Positions 17,706-30,207 are shown, counted from the stretch's first letter. The stretch: DNA of 64,000 nucleotides from an uncultured Paracoccaceae bacterium (GCA_947500005.1 CANMQJ010000003.1:248001-312000), one strand, 5' to 3'. Notes: generated by a model not told the origin, from the sequence alone. Made by a program: numbers and translations.

Positions 17706-19325
17706 TCAACCGCGATGCCGCGCGACGTAGTCCACCAGCCCCGCGGTGGAGCTGTCCTTGCCCGCCGCACTCTCCGTACCGTCCACGACCGGGCCCAGCG
17801 TGCTTGCCAGTTCCTTGCCCAACTCCACCCCCCATTGATCGAAGGAGTTGATGCCCAGCACCACCCCCTCGACAAAGACGCGATGCTCGTAAAGCGCCAC
17901 GATCTGGCCCAGCACATGCGGGGTCAGCCTGGGATAGGCCAGCGTCACCGAGGGCCGGTCGCCCGGAAACACCCGGTGGCGCGCCTGCCGCTCCAGCTCC
18001 GCACCCTCGAGGCCCTTCTGCGCCAGCAGCGCGCGGGCCTCTTCAAGCGGGCGGCCGCGCATCAGCGCCTCGGATTGCGCAAGGCAATTGGCCACCAGTA
18101 ATCTGTGGTGATGCGCCAGATCCGGCTCATGCCCCTCGGCGCCGACCATGAATTCACAGGGGATGACGTCGGTACCCTGGTGGATCAGCTGGTAGAAGGC
18201 ATGCTGCCCGTTCGTTCCCGGCTCGCCCCAGACGATCGGCCCCGAGGGCACCTCCAGCGCCGTGCCATCCATCGCCACGCGCTTGCCGTTCGATTCCATC
18301 TCCAGCTGTTGCAGATAGGCCGGCAGGCGGGCCAGCCGCTGCTCGTAGGGCAGCACCGCGCGGCTTGGATAGCCCAGCACCTGCCGGTGCCAGATCCCCG
18401 TCAGCGCCAGCATCACCGGCAGGTTCTCCGCCCAGGGCGCGGCGCGAAAATGACCGTCCATCTCCTGTCCCCCGCGCAGGAACGCGGCGAAATCCTCCGC
18501 CCCCACCGCGATCATCACCGGCAGGCCGATCGGCCCCCAGACCGAGTAGCGCCCGCCCACCCAGTCGGCGAAGCCGAAGACCCGGTCCTCCGGGATACCG
18601 AAAGCGCCGGTCTTCTCCAGCGCGGTCGAGACGGCGGCGAACTGGCTCTCGGGGTCTCCCCCGCCCGCCACCATCCACTCCCGCGCCGAGCGCGCATTGG
18701 TCATCGTCTCGATCGTGGTGAAGGTCTTGGAGGCCACGATCACCAGCGTGCGTTTCGGGTCCAGCCCCCGCACGGTGTCGGCCAGATGCGCCCCGTCGAC
18801 ATTCGAGACGTAATGCACGCGCGGCCCGTCATGGTAGGGCGCCAGCGCCAGCGTCGCCATCACCGGGCCCAGGTCGGAGCCCCCGATGCCGATATTGATC
18901 ACGTCTGTGAACGGCCCGCCCGCGCCCGCCAACGATCCGTCCCGGACGCCGTCGGCAAAGCGGCGCATCCGGTCCAGCACCTCGCGCACATCGCCCATCA
19001 CGTCGCGCCCGTCCAGCTCGACCGGCCCGCCATCGAGGGTGCGCAAGGCGGTATGCAGCACCGCGCGCCCCTCGGTCTCGTTGATCCTCGCGCCCGAGAA
19101 CATCGCCTCGCGCCGGCCGGCCAATCCGCACTGGTCGCAAAGCGCCAGCAGCGCCGCGCGGGTCTCCGCATCGATCCACGTCTTGGAATAATCCAGCCGC
19201 AGCCCCCCGTTTTCGATGGAAAACCGCTCCCCCCGTTCGGGGTCCGCCTCGAACAGATCCAGGATCCGGCCCGTGCGCCCTGCCGCGAGGCGCTTCAACT
19301 CCTCGAACATGGCCGCGCCCCTCAT
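17706..19325 (-). CDS. pgi: Glucose-6-phosphate isomerase
   Basis: 539 residues. Both family signatures are present: [15 protein letters not shown] near the middle and the C-terminal [26 protein letters not shown] region, with [13 protein letters not shown] between them. It interconverts glucose-6-phosphate and fructose-6-phosphate. The frame starts at an ATG overlapping the pgl stop (ATGA), indicating coupling; an ATG five codons later preceded by AGGGGCG is an alternative start. Third gene of a zwf-pgl-pgi operon that channels glucose-6-phosphate into the oxidative/Entner-Doudoroff route. Confidence 0.94.
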   Translation of the reverse strand: MRGAAMFEELKRLAAGRTGRILDLFEADPERGERFSIENGGLRLDYSKTWIDAETRAALLALCDQCGLAGRREAMFSGARINETEGRAVLHTALRTLDGGPVELDGRDVMGDVREVLDRMRRFADGVRDGSLAGAGGPFTDVINIGIGGSDLGPVMATLALAPYHDGPRVHYVSNVDGAHLADTVRGLDPKRTLVIVASKTFTTIETMTNARSAREWMVAGGGDPESQFAAVSTALEKTGAFGIPEDRVFGFADWVGGRYSVWGPIGLPVMIAVGAEDFAAFLRGGQEMDGHFRAAPWAENLPVMLALTGIWHRQVLGYPSRAVLPYEQRLARLPAYLQQLEMESNGKRVAMDGTALEVPSGPIVWGEPGTNGQHAFYQLIHQGTDVIPCEFMVGAEGHEPDLAHHHRLLVANCLAQSEALMRGRPLEEARALLAQKGLEGAELERQARHRVFPGDRPSVTLAYPRLTPHVLGQIVALYEHRVFVEGVVLGINSFDQWGVELGKELASTLGPVVDGTESAAGKDSSTAGLVDYVARHRG

Positions 19326-19993
19326 TCCGCCCAGTGCACGGTGATGCCGTCCATCACCGCCATGATCGGCGCCTCCTCGGGCGCGCGGCCCAGGGCGCGC
19401 TCCAGCGCCTCGCGCTTCTTCGTGCCAAGGATTACCAGATGCTTGTCCAGCGCCCCGTCCAGCACCGGCGCCGACAGGGTGATCCGCGCCTCGGGCTGCG
19501 TTTCGGGCCGCGCGACGGCCAGCACCGGCGCGCCCGGGGCCAGCGCATCCTCCAGCCCCTCCATCCCCGCGAAGAGCGAGGCGGTATGCAGGTCATCGCC
19601 CATGCCCAGCAGCAGGACCGAAAGCGGCAGCTCCGGCGCCAGCGCCGCCTCGACCTCGGCCAGGCACTCCTCGGGCGCGTGCCCCTCGAGGTAGAGCGGC
19701 AGGAACCGCGCGGCCGAGGCGCGCTCCACCAGCAACCGCTCCTTGATCAGCCGCGCGTTCGACCGCGCGTCGCCCTCGGGCACGCAGCGCTCGTCGGTGG
19801 GCAGCACATGCACCCGGTCCCACGGGATCCGCGCGGCGCAGAGACTGTCGAAGACCGGCCCCGGCGTGGTCCCGCCCGGCACCGCGAAGGAAACCGTCTC
19901 GTGGTGGAACAGCGCATGCTCCAGCGCTCCGGCCAGCTTGTTGGCAAGCCCCACGGCCAGCAGGTCGCGGTCGACATATTCGATGAGGTTCAT
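19322..19993 (-). CDS. pgl: 6-Phosphogluconolactonase
   Basis: 223 residues from the ATG at 19993, whose ATGA overlaps the zwf stop. Family motifs: the early [16 protein letters not shown] and the [15 protein letters not shown] segment matching the Pgl/NagB-like W-x-x-V-x-x-x-x-x-DER signature. It hydrolyses 6-phosphogluconolactone to 6-phosphogluconate. The short C-terminal part is normal for this subfamily. Coupled by overlaps to zwf upstream and pgi downstream, so all three are expected to be translated together. Confidence 0.92.
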   Translation of the reverse strand: MNLIEYVDRDLLAVGLANKLAGALEHALFHHETVSFAVPGGTTPGPVFDSLCAARIPWDRVHVLPTDERCVPEGDARSNARLIKERLLVERASAARFLPLYLEGHAPEECLAEVEAALAPELPLSVLLLGMGDDLHTASLFAGMEGLEDALAPGAPVLAVARPETQPEARITLSAPVLDGALDKHLVILGTKKREALERALGRAPEEAPIMAVMDGITVHWAE

Positions 19994-21432
19994 GGCTTTA
20001 TCCCCTGCCACCGGCGTCCGTCGCGTTGCATCAGCAGCTCGGCGTCGCCGGGTCCCGTGCTGCCGCTGTCATAGGGCTTGGGCACGTCGCCGCGCGCCTC
20101 CCACCCGGCGATGATCGGATCGGTCCAGGCCCAGGCGGCCTCGACCTCGTCACCACGCATGAAAAGGGTCTGGTTGCCCCGGATCACGTCCATGATCAGC
20201 CTCTCATAGGCGTCGGGCCTGTCATGCTCCTCCGCTCCAAGCGCCTCGGCGAAACTCATGTCCAGGGGCACATCTACCAGACGCATGCCCCCCGGTCCCG
20301 GTTCCTTGATCGTGACCTTCAGCGTGATTCCCTCGTTGGGCTGCAACCGGATCGACAGCACATTGGCATGCCGCCCCGCCTCGGCGCCGAAGATCGAATG
20401 CGGCGCGTCCTTGAACATCACGTTGATGACCGAGGACCGCGCCACCAGCCGCTTGCCCGTGCGCAGGTAAAAGGGCGTGCCGGCCCACCGCCAGTTGCTG
20501 ATATGGGTCCTCAGCGCGATATAGCTCTCGGTGCGCGAGCGCGGATTGCCCACCGCCGCGCGATACCCGCAGCTCTCCTGCTCGTACTGGCCGCGCACGA
20601 TATGGTGCGGCTTGACCGGGTCCAGCGCGCGGATCACCTTGAGCTTCTCGTCGCGCAGCTCGTCGGGGGCAAAGCGCGCCGGGGGCTCCATCGCGATCAG
20701 GCACAAAAGCTGCATCAGGTGGTTCTGCACCATGTCCCGCATCGCGCCGGCGCCGTCGTAATAGGCCCCGCGCCCGCCCACGCCCACCGTCTCGGCCACG
20801 GTGATCTGGATGTGATCGACATACTGGCTGTTCCACAGCGGTTCGAACAGCATGTTGCCGAAGCGCACCGCCATCAGGTTCTGCACCGTTTCCTTGCCCA
20901 GGTAATGATCGATGCGATAGATCTGGCTTTCCTCGAAATGCGCGGCCAGGTCCCGGTTGAGCCTGCGCGCGCTGGCCAGATCGTTTCCGAACGGCTTTTC
21001 GACCACCACCCGCGCGCCCTCGCCCGCCAGCCCATGCGCCTGCAACCGCGCCGCGAGCGACCCGAACAGCCCCGGCGCCACCGAGAAGTAATAGGCCGTC
21101 ACCCGCCCGGCCCCGTCCGCCAGCCGCGCGGCCAGCGCCTCCCAGCCCGCATCCGCGGCAACGTCGATGCGCTGATAGGCCACGATGCGCAGGAACCCCG
21201 CCAGCTCGTCCGGCCCGCCATCCGCCGCCGCCAGCACCTGGCCCACCAGCACGCGATAGCTTTCGTCGTCATGCGCCGCCCGCGCCGCGCCGATGACGCG
21301 CGCGCCCGGCGGAATCTGCCCCGCCCGCCAGCGCCGATAGAGCGCCGGCAGGATCTTGCCCCGGGCCAGGTCGCCCGTGCCGCCAAAGATCACGAGATCG
21401 AAGGGATCGACCGGAATGACGCGTGAAACCAT
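19990..21432 (-). CDS. zwf: Glucose-6-phosphate 1-dehydrogenase
   Basis: 480 residues. The N-terminal nucleotide fold has FGGTGDLARGKILPALY, and the active-site signature RIDHYLGKETVQN carries the catalytic His and substrate Lys. It oxidises glucose-6-phosphate to 6-phosphogluconolactone with NAD(P)+. First gene of the zwf-pgl-pgi operon; edd/eda are not in the window, but in this family the product normally enters the Entner-Doudoroff pathway. A promoter probably lies between 21433 and the divergent radical SAM gene at 21554. Confidence 0.95.
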   Translation of the reverse strand: MVSRVIPVDPFDLVIFGGTGDLARGKILPALYRRWRAGQIPPGARVIGAARAAHDDESYRVLVGQVLAAADGGPDELAGFLRIVAYQRIDVAADAGWEALAARLADGAGRVTAYYFSVAPGLFGSLAARLQAHGLAGEGARVVVEKPFGNDLASARRLNRDLAAHFEESQIYRIDHYLGKETVQNLMAVRFGNMLFEPLWNSQYVDHIQITVAETVGVGGRGAYYDGAGAMRDMVQNHLMQLLCLIAMEPPARFAPDELRDEKLKVIRALDPVKPHHIVRGQYEQESCGYRAAVGNPRSRTESYIALRTHISNWRWAGTPFYLRTGKRLVARSSVINVMFKDAPHSIFGAEAGRHANVLSIRLQPNEGITLKVTIKEPGPGGMRLVDVPLDMSFAEALGAEEHDRPDAYERLIMDVIRGNQTLFMRGDEVEAAWAWTDPIIAGWEARGDVPKPYDSGSTGPGDAELLMQRDGRRWQGIKP

Positions 21433-21553
21433 GTCCCGTGCTTACCCCCGACCCCGGTCCAAGTCCATCGCGCCGCTCCCATCACAAAGGTGTCACATCG
21501 CGCCCGGGCGATTGGCCTTCCGGCGCCTCATGGGCTAGGTGAGGCGAAACACC

Positions 21554-22531
21554 ATGAGAGGCAGGCCCGACCACAGCATGAAAGACCACGCCCCGCAAGT
21601 CGCCAGCAATACCAGGTTCCGTGACAGGTTCGTGACAGCGGACGGCCAGGCCCGCGCCTCGGTCGCGCTCACCGATCCGCAGACGCTCTGGTTCAACACG
21701 GGCACGCTCTGCAACATCGAATGCGCCAATTGCTACATCGCTTCCTCGCCCGGCAATGACGCGCTGGTCTATATCACCCGGGACGAGGTGGTCGATTATC
21801 TCGACCAGCTCGAACAGCGGAACTGGAACGCGACCGAGATCGGCTTCACCGGCGGCGAGCCCTTCATGAATCCGCAGATGATCGGCATGGCCCGCGCCGC
21901 GCTCGACCGCGGCTACCGCGTGCTGATCCTCACCAACGCCATGCGCCCGATGATGCGCCCCGCCATGCGCGAGGGGCTTGCCGCCCTGCACCGCGATTTC
22001 GGCGACCTGCTCACGCTGCGCATCTCGCTCGACCATTACGACCCCGCCCGCCACGACGAGGAGCGCGGGCCGGGCAGCTTCGAGCAGTCGCTGCGCGGCA
22101 TGGAATGGCTCCGCGACACCGGTATCGCGATGACGGTCGCCGGGCGCAGCCTCCGGCACGAAAGCGACGCCGCCGCCCGCGCGGGCTACGCCGCGCTCTA
22201 TGCCAGCCACGGCTTTCCCATCGACGCCGACGACCCCGGCCAGACCGTCCTCTTCCCCGAGATGGACGAGACCGTCGAGGTGCCCGAGATCACCACCGCC
22301 TGCTGGGACATTCTCGGCAAATCGCCCGCTTCGGTGATGTGCGCCTCCTCGCGCATAGTGGTCAAGCGCAAGGGCGCCGCCCGCCCCGCCGTTCTGGCCT
22401 GCACGCTGCTGCCATACGCCCCCGAATTCGAACTGGGCGAAACGCTGGCAGAGGCCGAGCGCGCGGTCCACCTCAACCACCCCCATTGCGCAAAGTTCTG
22501 CGTCCTGGGCGGCGCCTCCTGTTCCGCCTGA
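21554..22531 (+). CDS. Radical SAM protein
   Basis: 325 residues. The [4Fe-4S]/SAM motif is CNIECANCYI (C-x3-C-x2-C) at about 53-62, followed by the glycine-rich GFTGGEPFMNP that binds SAM. The C-terminus holds further Cys residues (ACTLLPY, HCAKFCVLGGASC), which may bind an auxiliary cluster, as in SPASM-like or arsenosugar-type enzymes. Start placed at the ATG at 21554, which has AGGTGAGG nine bases upstream. Substrate unknown; it is a stand-alone gene between zwf and usg. Confidence 0.82.
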   Translation: MRGRPDHSMKDHAPQVASNTRFRDRFVTADGQARASVALTDPQTLWFNTGTLCNIECANCYIASSPGNDALVYITRDEVVDYLDQLEQRNWNATEIGFTGGEPFMNPQMIGMARAALDRGYRVLILTNAMRPMMRPAMREGLAALHRDFGDLLTLRISLDHYDPARHDEERGPGSFEQSLRGMEWLRDTGIAMTVAGRSLRHESDAAARAGYAALYASHGFPIDADDPGQTVLFPEMDETVEVPEITTACWDILGKSPASVMCASSRIVVKRKGAARPAVLACTLLPYAPEFELGETLAEAERAVHLNHPHCAKFCVLGGASCSA

Positions 22532-22584
22532 CCGCGGGCTCCGCCGCGCACCGCCCCTTCCTCTTGCGACAAATATCCCGGAGC

Positions 22585-22601
22585 GCGAGGCAGCGCCTCG
22601 C
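22585..22601 (+). terminator. Hairpin after the radical SAM gene
   Basis: A perfect inverted repeat GCGAGGC-AGC-GCCTCGC lies 54 bp past the stop, following a GACAAATATCCCGG motif that resembles the one before the 9123-9155 hairpins. There is no U-run, so termination strength is uncertain; further GC-rich self-complementary sequence (GCGCGCGAAGCGCGC) follows at about 22635-22651. Confidence 0.45.
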
Positions 22602-22738
22602 ATGCGCCTGGAACGGGCGCGAAACAGGAATGCGCCGCGCGCGAAGCGCGCGCCCGGCCCAACCCCGAGGCGGGCGCGCGGCAGCGCGGCCCCGCAGGGG
22701 GCGGGAGAACCCCGCCCAGCAGGGCCCGGTACCCCCTT

Positions 22739-22785
22739 GTACAAAACGGTCAAACGGGGGCGAAACCGGCGTACAAAACGGTCAA
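22739..22785. repeat. 15-bp direct repeat just downstream of usg
   Basis: GTACAAAACGGTCAA occurs at 22739-22753 and again, identically, at 22771-22785, spaced 32 bp start to start (three helical turns). The second copy touches the stop codon of the leftward usg gene. The spacing suggests a protein-binding pair or a small duplicated element; nothing else in the window matches it. Confidence 0.55.
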
Positions 22786-22786
22786 T

Positions 22787-23056
22787 TCAGTGCAGCCGGA
22801 ACTCTCCGACCACCTGCCGCCATTCTCCGGGCCCGATCATCTTGCGATGGGTGAAGCTCACCGAATGCAGCGGGCCTTCGATCTCCTCGCGCCAGAACTC
22901 GATGAACTTGAACAGCCGCGGATGGTCAGGGGCCAGGTCGTAATCCTGCCAGATGAAGGTGTTGAGGACATGGGCATGGTCCGGCATGTGGTAATAGAAC
23001 TCCGCCGTGGTCAGCCCATAGCCCTTCAGCATCAGTTCGGTTTCCGATAGCGCCAT
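22787..23056 (-). CDS. usg: Usg family protein
   Basis: 89 residues matching the small alphaproteobacterial Usg family: LMLKGYGLTTAEFYYHMPDH at the start, then VLNTFIWQDYDLAPDHPRLFKFIEFW and a C-terminal IGPGEWR. The name comes from its position near tryptophan genes in some species; biochemical function is unknown. Start taken at the ATG at 23056 because GGAAGGAAG precedes it; the longer frame to 23107 lacks conservation. Divergent from gyrA with about 190 bp between. Confidence 0.85.
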   Translation of the reverse strand: MALSETELMLKGYGLTTAEFYYHMPDHAHVLNTFIWQDYDLAPDHPRLFKFIEFWREEIEGPLHSVSFTHRKMIGPGEWRQVVGEFRLH

Positions 23057-23246
23057 TTTCGCTTCCTTCCTGCTCTCGCCCTGACAATGATTCCACGAAT
23101 TCTGCAAAAATCAACAAAAACAGTATGTTGGCAGTCATGCGCGAGGGCTGCCAATGCAATCGACCGCCAGCCATTGCACCCGATATGCCGGGTCTGATAG
23201 AGTGCCCACACAAGATATAGACGCGAACAATAAACGGGCAGCATAC

Positions 23247-25973
<2,727 letters not shown>

Positions 25974-26066
25974 ACCTGCCGGTCAGGCCAAGCGGGTGAC
26001 ACCAGACAAGGGACCGTGAGCGATCCTGAACCGCCGGATGTCACCCGGAACCACGAAAGGCGCGCC

Positions 26067-26975
26067 ATGCCGTTGGCTGGGGGCAAACTGAACTGGGACG
26101 ACCTGCGCTTTTGCGCGGCCGTCCTGAAGACCGGCAGCATGAGCGGGGCGGCCCGGATGCTGAACGCCGATCCGGCGACCGTCTCAAGGCGCCTCGCCCG
26201 CCTGTCCGAGGCCCTGGGAACCGAGGTTTATATCAAGCGCTCGGGCGGCTGGGTACCGAACCCGGCGCTTGAGGAATTCTTTGACGATCTGTCGCAATTC
26301 GCAAGCCGGCTCCTCAGTCATCAGAACACCCTGACCCTGCCCGCCGAGCGCGAGGGGCGTGTCATTACCCTTACGGTGAGCGGCCCGCCGACGGTGATCA
26401 GCCATATCATCTGTCCGGGCCTGGGCCGGTTGCGCGAAAGCGCCCCGAACATTCACCTGGACCTGCGCCACGAAGCTCCGGCGATCACCCTGGGGGAAAG
26501 CGACATCCTGTTGACGCCGGTCGTTCCCGAGCAGGGCCGTCTCGTCGTGCGCTCTCTGGGCGCGATTTCCTTTCACGTTTATGCCTTGCCCGACGTCGTT
26601 CCCGATCCGCTCAACTGGGTCGCGCTGACACGCGCGCATGACACCTATGGATCTGGCGAGTGGACGGCGACGCTCTATCGCGGCGAACCCGTCTACAGGG
26701 TCGAGAATTACGACGATTGTGCGAGGATCATCCACGCGTCTGGCCTTGCGGGCGTCCTGCCCGATATCGTGGCGCGGCGCTGGCCCGGTCTGGTCCCGCA
26801 TTCGGTCGAGACACGCAGCCATTCCCTGTCGGTCTATCTGTGCTACCACGAGACCCGCCGGGATGATCCCGCCATCCGGCTGGCTGCAGCCTGGATCGCG
26901 GACGAAGTTCGACGAAGCCGCGAGGAGGCCCGCGACTGGCTGGCGCGGAACCTGCCTGCCCCGTCGCCACAATAG
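26067..26975 (+). CDS. LysR-type transcriptional regulator
   Basis: 302 residues from the ATG at 26067, preceded by GAAAGGCG; an in-frame GTG at 26016 is a less likely start because its AGGGA is too close. The N-terminal winged helix-turn-helix reads LRFCAAVLKTGSMSGAARML then PATVSRRLARLSEALG, typical of LTTRs. The effector-binding half is divergent. Just downstream are an 18-bp palindrome (27000-27017) and a DoxX-like membrane gene on the same strand, a possible target. Inducer unknown. Confidence 0.85.
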   Translation: MPLAGGKLNWDDLRFCAAVLKTGSMSGAARMLNADPATVSRRLARLSEALGTEVYIKRSGGWVPNPALEEFFDDLSQFASRLLSHQNTLTLPAEREGRVITLTVSGPPTVISHIICPGLGRLRESAPNIHLDLRHEAPAITLGESDILLTPVVPEQGRLVVRSLGAISFHVYALPDVVPDPLNWVALTRAHDTYGSGEWTATLYRGEPVYRVENYDDCARIIHASGLAGVLPDIVARRWPGLVPHSVETRSHSLSVYLCYHETRRDDPAIRLAAAWIADEVRRSREEARDWLARNLPAPSPQ

Positions 26976-26999
26976 TTCACTCCTGTACACATGAAAAAC

Positions 27000-27017
27000 T
27001 GCAAGAGCGCTCTTGCA
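27000..27017. promoter_or_regulatory. 18-bp perfect palindrome between LysR gene and DoxX gene
   Basis: TGCAAGAGCGCTCTTGCA is fully self-complementary with no spacer. It sits in the 111-bp AT-rich gap 25 bp past the LysR stop and 70 bp before the DoxX-like start. No T-run follows, so an operator is more likely than a terminator, though a lone hairpin cannot be excluded. Confidence 0.5.
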
Positions 27018-27086
27018 ACATATCCCATTGTGAGACACACGCCTTGCGGTGAGCATGAAAAAAAATAACAACCATGAGGCAATATC

Positions 27087-27479
27087 GTGCTCCAGGCTTT
27101 TCCGCTCTTCCGGGCATTCTGTCGCTGCGTCGTCGCGGCGTTGCTCATCAAGCAGGCGCTGTTCTACTTCTTTCCCGCATGGGGCACGTCGACCATCACC
27201 CCGCTCGAGGAGCAGTTCGGGCTGATCATTGCGCCGTACCTGATCTCGGGCCTTTGTCTCTGGGCAGCCATGTGGTTGATCCTGGGAATCTGCAGCCGGA
27301 TCCTCGCGGTCTGGGGGTTGGCCCTGTCTTTCATGCTGGTGATGACAACGCATGAGACCACCCTTTTCACCCAGCACCTGATGGAATTTGCCATCGCGGC
27401 CCTGCTTGCCCTTCCGGTCATCCTGCGCGGCGGCGGGGCATTCTCGCTGCACAGCCGGGGGTGGAACCTGACGGCCTGA
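27087..27479 (+). CDS. DoxX-like small membrane protein
   Basis: 130 residues starting at a GTG with GAGG eight bases upstream. Four hydrophobic segments (about 12-27, 46-66, 70-85, 100-115) and a short conserved-type GICSRILAVWG loop fit the DoxX/DUF family of inner-membrane proteins, whose roles range from quinol-linked oxidoreductase subunits to redox stress factors. It may be controlled by the adjacent LysR regulator (inference). Convergent with the next gene. Confidence 0.65.
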   Translation: MLQAFPLFRAFCRCVVAALLIKQALFYFFPAWGTSTITPLEEQFGLIIAPYLISGLCLWAAMWLILGICSRILAVWGLALSFMLVMTTHETTLFTQHLMEFAIAALLALPVILRGGGAFSLHSRGWNLTA

Positions 27480-27528
27480 TGGCCGGGCGCGGCCGGGGCT
27501 CTTCGTCGTCCTCTCCCCCGGCCGCGTT

Positions 27529-28998
27529 TCAAAGGGCGTAGAGGGCGCCGAACTTTTCTTCCAGATAATCCAGCAAGGGTACTTCCGAAGGTACCATGCC
27601 GCTCGCCTTCGCCATCACCTCGCGCGGGGCGTAGAGGCCGCCATGCCGCTGGACATGGTCGCGTAGCCAGCCGGTGGCTTTCGACGTATCGCCCTGGGCC
27701 AGTTGCGCATCGAGCTCCGGGACATCCCGGCGCAGCGCCTGGTGCAGACAGCCGGCATAGACGTTGCCGAGCGCATAGGTCGGGAAATAGCCGAACAGCC
27801 CGATTGACCAGTGCACATCCTGCAACAGCCCGTGCGAGGGGCGATCCACCGCGTAGCCGAAATCGTCCTCGAAGCGGTCGTTCCATGCCGCTTCGAGGTC
27901 GGTCGTCTGCAGGTCGCCCGCCATCAAGGCGCGCTCGAGGTCGAAGCGCAGCATGATGTGCAAGTTGTACTGCACCTCATCCGCCTCGGTCCGGATATAG
28001 CCGTTCTGCACACGATTGACCGCTGCGTAGAAGGTATCGGGATCGTCGATGCCGAACGCTCCGAATGTCTCGCGCATCCGCTCGAACAACCATCCGGTAA
28101 AGGCCCGGCTACGACCCAGTTGGTTCTCGTAGATACGGCTCTGGCTTTCATGAACCCCCATCGACACGCCGCGCCCGAGCGGCGTGAGCGCAAAGGCCGG
28201 ATCGACGCCCTGCTCATATGCGGCATGGCCGACTTCGTGGATGGTCGAATAGAAGCAATTGAAGGGGTCGGTCTCGTTGGTGCGCGTGGTGATCCGCACG
28301 TCAGCCCCGCTGCCCGAACTGAAGGGATGTACCGCCTTGTCGATGCGCCCGCGCCCCAGGTCATAGCCGAAGGCTAGCGCCAGCGTCTGGCTCAGCTGCA
28401 TCTGCTTGAGCGCATCGAAGCGTCCCTCGACCCCGCGCGGCACTGGCCGGTCAAGGATCGCGGCGCGCAGGTCCACCAGCCGGGGCCGCATCGCATCGAA
28501 GATGGCGGCAATCTGATCGCCGGTCGTTTCGGGCTCGTAATCCTCCACCAACGCGTCGTAGACATTCCCGCCTTGCGCCAGTGCGGCCCCTTCCTCGCGG
28601 CGCAAGGCCACGACCTCAGTCAGGATCGGCAAAAAGCCCGCCACATTCTCGTCAGCGCGCGCCTGAGCCCAGACGCCCTGCGCCTCTGAGGTGACGCGGG
28701 CGATGCGCGTGGCCAGATCGGCAGGCACCTTGTTTGCCCGGTCGAAGGCGCGGCGGATCTCGCGCAGCTGGGCGCTTTGCACGGGATCGCCCACTTCGGC
28801 CGAGTCCAGCCAATCGCCCACGCGCGGGTCAGAGCGGCGGGCGTGCAGAACGGATTCGATCGCCGCCATCTCTTCGGCCCTTTGTTGCGCCGCGCCGCGC
28901 GGCATCATGGTTTCCTGGTCCCAGCCCAGCCGGCCCGCGATCTGCGCCAGCGCCGAGGTTTCGCGCTGGTAGGCCATCAGCTTGTCATATGCCGTCAT
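27529..28998 (-). CDS. Metallocarboxypeptidase, M32 (Taq) family
   Basis: 489 residues, the normal length for M32. The zinc site HEVGHAAYE provides the two His ligands and catalytic Glu, and HESQSRIYENQLGRS supplies the further conserved region with the third ligand Glu. The protein removes C-terminal residues from peptides in the cytosol. GGAG precedes the ATG. The gene is 3 bp downstream of heme A synthase on the same strand, so co-transcription is likely though functionally unrelated. Confidence 0.93.
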   Translation of the reverse strand: MTAYDKLMAYQRETSALAQIAGRLGWDQETMMPRGAAQQRAEEMAAIESVLHARRSDPRVGDWLDSAEVGDPVQSAQLREIRRAFDRANKVPADLATRIARVTSEAQGVWAQARADENVAGFLPILTEVVALRREEGAALAQGGNVYDALVEDYEPETTGDQIAAIFDAMRPRLVDLRAAILDRPVPRGVEGRFDALKQMQLSQTLALAFGYDLGRGRIDKAVHPFSSGSGADVRITTRTNETDPFNCFYSTIHEVGHAAYEQGVDPAFALTPLGRGVSMGVHESQSRIYENQLGRSRAFTGWLFERMRETFGAFGIDDPDTFYAAVNRVQNGYIRTEADEVQYNLHIMLRFDLERALMAGDLQTTDLEAAWNDRFEDDFGYAVDRPSHGLLQDVHWSIGLFGYFPTYALGNVYAGCLHQALRRDVPELDAQLAQGDTSKATGWLRDHVQRHGGLYAPREVMAKASGMVPSEVPLLDYLEEKFGALYAL

Positions 28999-29001
28999 GT
29001 G

Positions 29002-30147
29002 TCACGCTCCGCGCAGGGAAATGGAAATGGGATAGGCGCTGAGGAACCGCGCCCGCAGGATCAGCGTCCAGACCACGACAGCCATGAACTGGTGCAGGAT
29101 CGCGATGTGCCAGGGTGCGGCGTACAGCACCGTGACGATGCCCAGCACGATCTGCAGCGACAGCACGGCCATCACCGCGTTGAAGGCGAACCGTGTGCGG
29201 GCATGGGCGCTGCGCCGTCCGCGCAGCCAGACCACGATGCCGAAAACCGCCAGCAGGTAGCCCGCGCAGCGGTGGATGAACTGCACCAGACCCGGGTTTT
29301 CGAAGAAGTTCCGCCAGGCAGGTTCCAGCATCATCGGGTCCGGCGGCAGTATCTGCCCCCCCATCAGCGGCCAATCGGTATAGGAGCGGCCCGCGTCGAT
29401 CCCGGCCACCAGCGCGCCGAGAATGATCTGGAGAAAGGAAAAATGCAGCAGGCCCGTGGAGAGCGAGAAAAGCTTCCCCTCCTTCGCGCGGCGCGCCTGC
29501 ATCAGGTCGCGTTCCTCGCGCCCCATCTGGAAGATGTACCAGGCAAGAACCGCCAGGATGGCAAAGGCGAGGCCCAGATGCGTGGCCAGCCGGTAGCTTG
29601 CGACCGAGGTCATCCCCTCGCCCTGCGTCACGCCCGAGGCGACCATCCACCAGCCAACCGCCCCCTGGATACCGCCCAAGGCACCCGGGATCAGCAGCTT
29701 GCCAGTCCAGCCGGGCGGAATGCGCCGCGCGACCAGAAATCCGAAGAAACCCAACGCCCAGACGAGGCCGATCACCCGGCCCAGTTGCCGGTGGCCCCAT
29801 TCCCACCAGTAGATGAACTTGAAGTCGTCGAGCTCCATCCAGCGGTTCTGAAGCTGCCACTGGTCGATCTGCTTGTACTTGTCGAACTCGACCTGCCAGT
29901 CGGCTTCGGTCATCGGCGGGATGGCGCCGGTCACGGGGCGCCATTCGGTGATCGACAGCCCGCTATCGGTCAGGCGTGTCAGACCGCCTACCGCGATCAT
30001 GACCACCACCAGCGCGAACAGAACCATCAGCCAGCCCCGGATCGCTCCCCGTGCGCCTCGCCGGCCGCGATCGATCAGCCCGGGCTGGGCCGACTGTTTG
30101 GGGGTTTCCTCGGACACCTCCTCGAAGATACTGCGCCGCTCGCTCAT
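29002..30147 (-). CDS. ctaA: Heme A synthase
   Basis: 381 residues from the ATG at 30147, preceded by AAGGAAACGG; the longer frame adds an unconserved tail. Eight transmembrane helices in two four-helix halves are expected. Conserved heme-ligand His residues are visible in WWEWGHRQLGR, YRLATHLGLA, FIHRCAGYLLA and ILHQFMAV, and the GLTRLTDSGLSITEW segment is diagnostic. It oxidises heme O to heme A for aa3-type cytochrome oxidase. The alphaproteobacterial (type 2) form has no disulfide-linked Cys pair. Confidence 0.94.
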   Translation of the reverse strand: MSERRSIFEEVSEETPKQSAQPGLIDRGRRGARGAIRGWLMVLFALVVVMIAVGGLTRLTDSGLSITEWRPVTGAIPPMTEADWQVEFDKYKQIDQWQLQNRWMELDDFKFIYWWEWGHRQLGRVIGLVWALGFFGFLVARRIPPGWTGKLLIPGALGGIQGAVGWWMVASGVTQGEGMTSVASYRLATHLGLAFAILAVLAWYIFQMGREERDLMQARRAKEGKLFSLSTGLLHFSFLQIILGALVAGIDAGRSYTDWPLMGGQILPPDPMMLEPAWRNFFENPGLVQFIHRCAGYLLAVFGIVVWLRGRRSAHARTRFAFNAVMAVLSLQIVLGIVTVLYAAPWHIAILHQFMAVVVWTLILRARFLSAYPISISLRGA

Positions 30148-30207
30148 ATCCGTTTCCTTCACTCTGTCGCCGCGCAAGCTAGGCCTGCACATGCGCCCCG
30201 TCCAGCG

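Noticed and set aside
18105..19694. 529-codon plus-strand open frame opposite pgi
   Set aside because: Shadow of pgi and pgl; no conserved family and no promoter or ribosome site.
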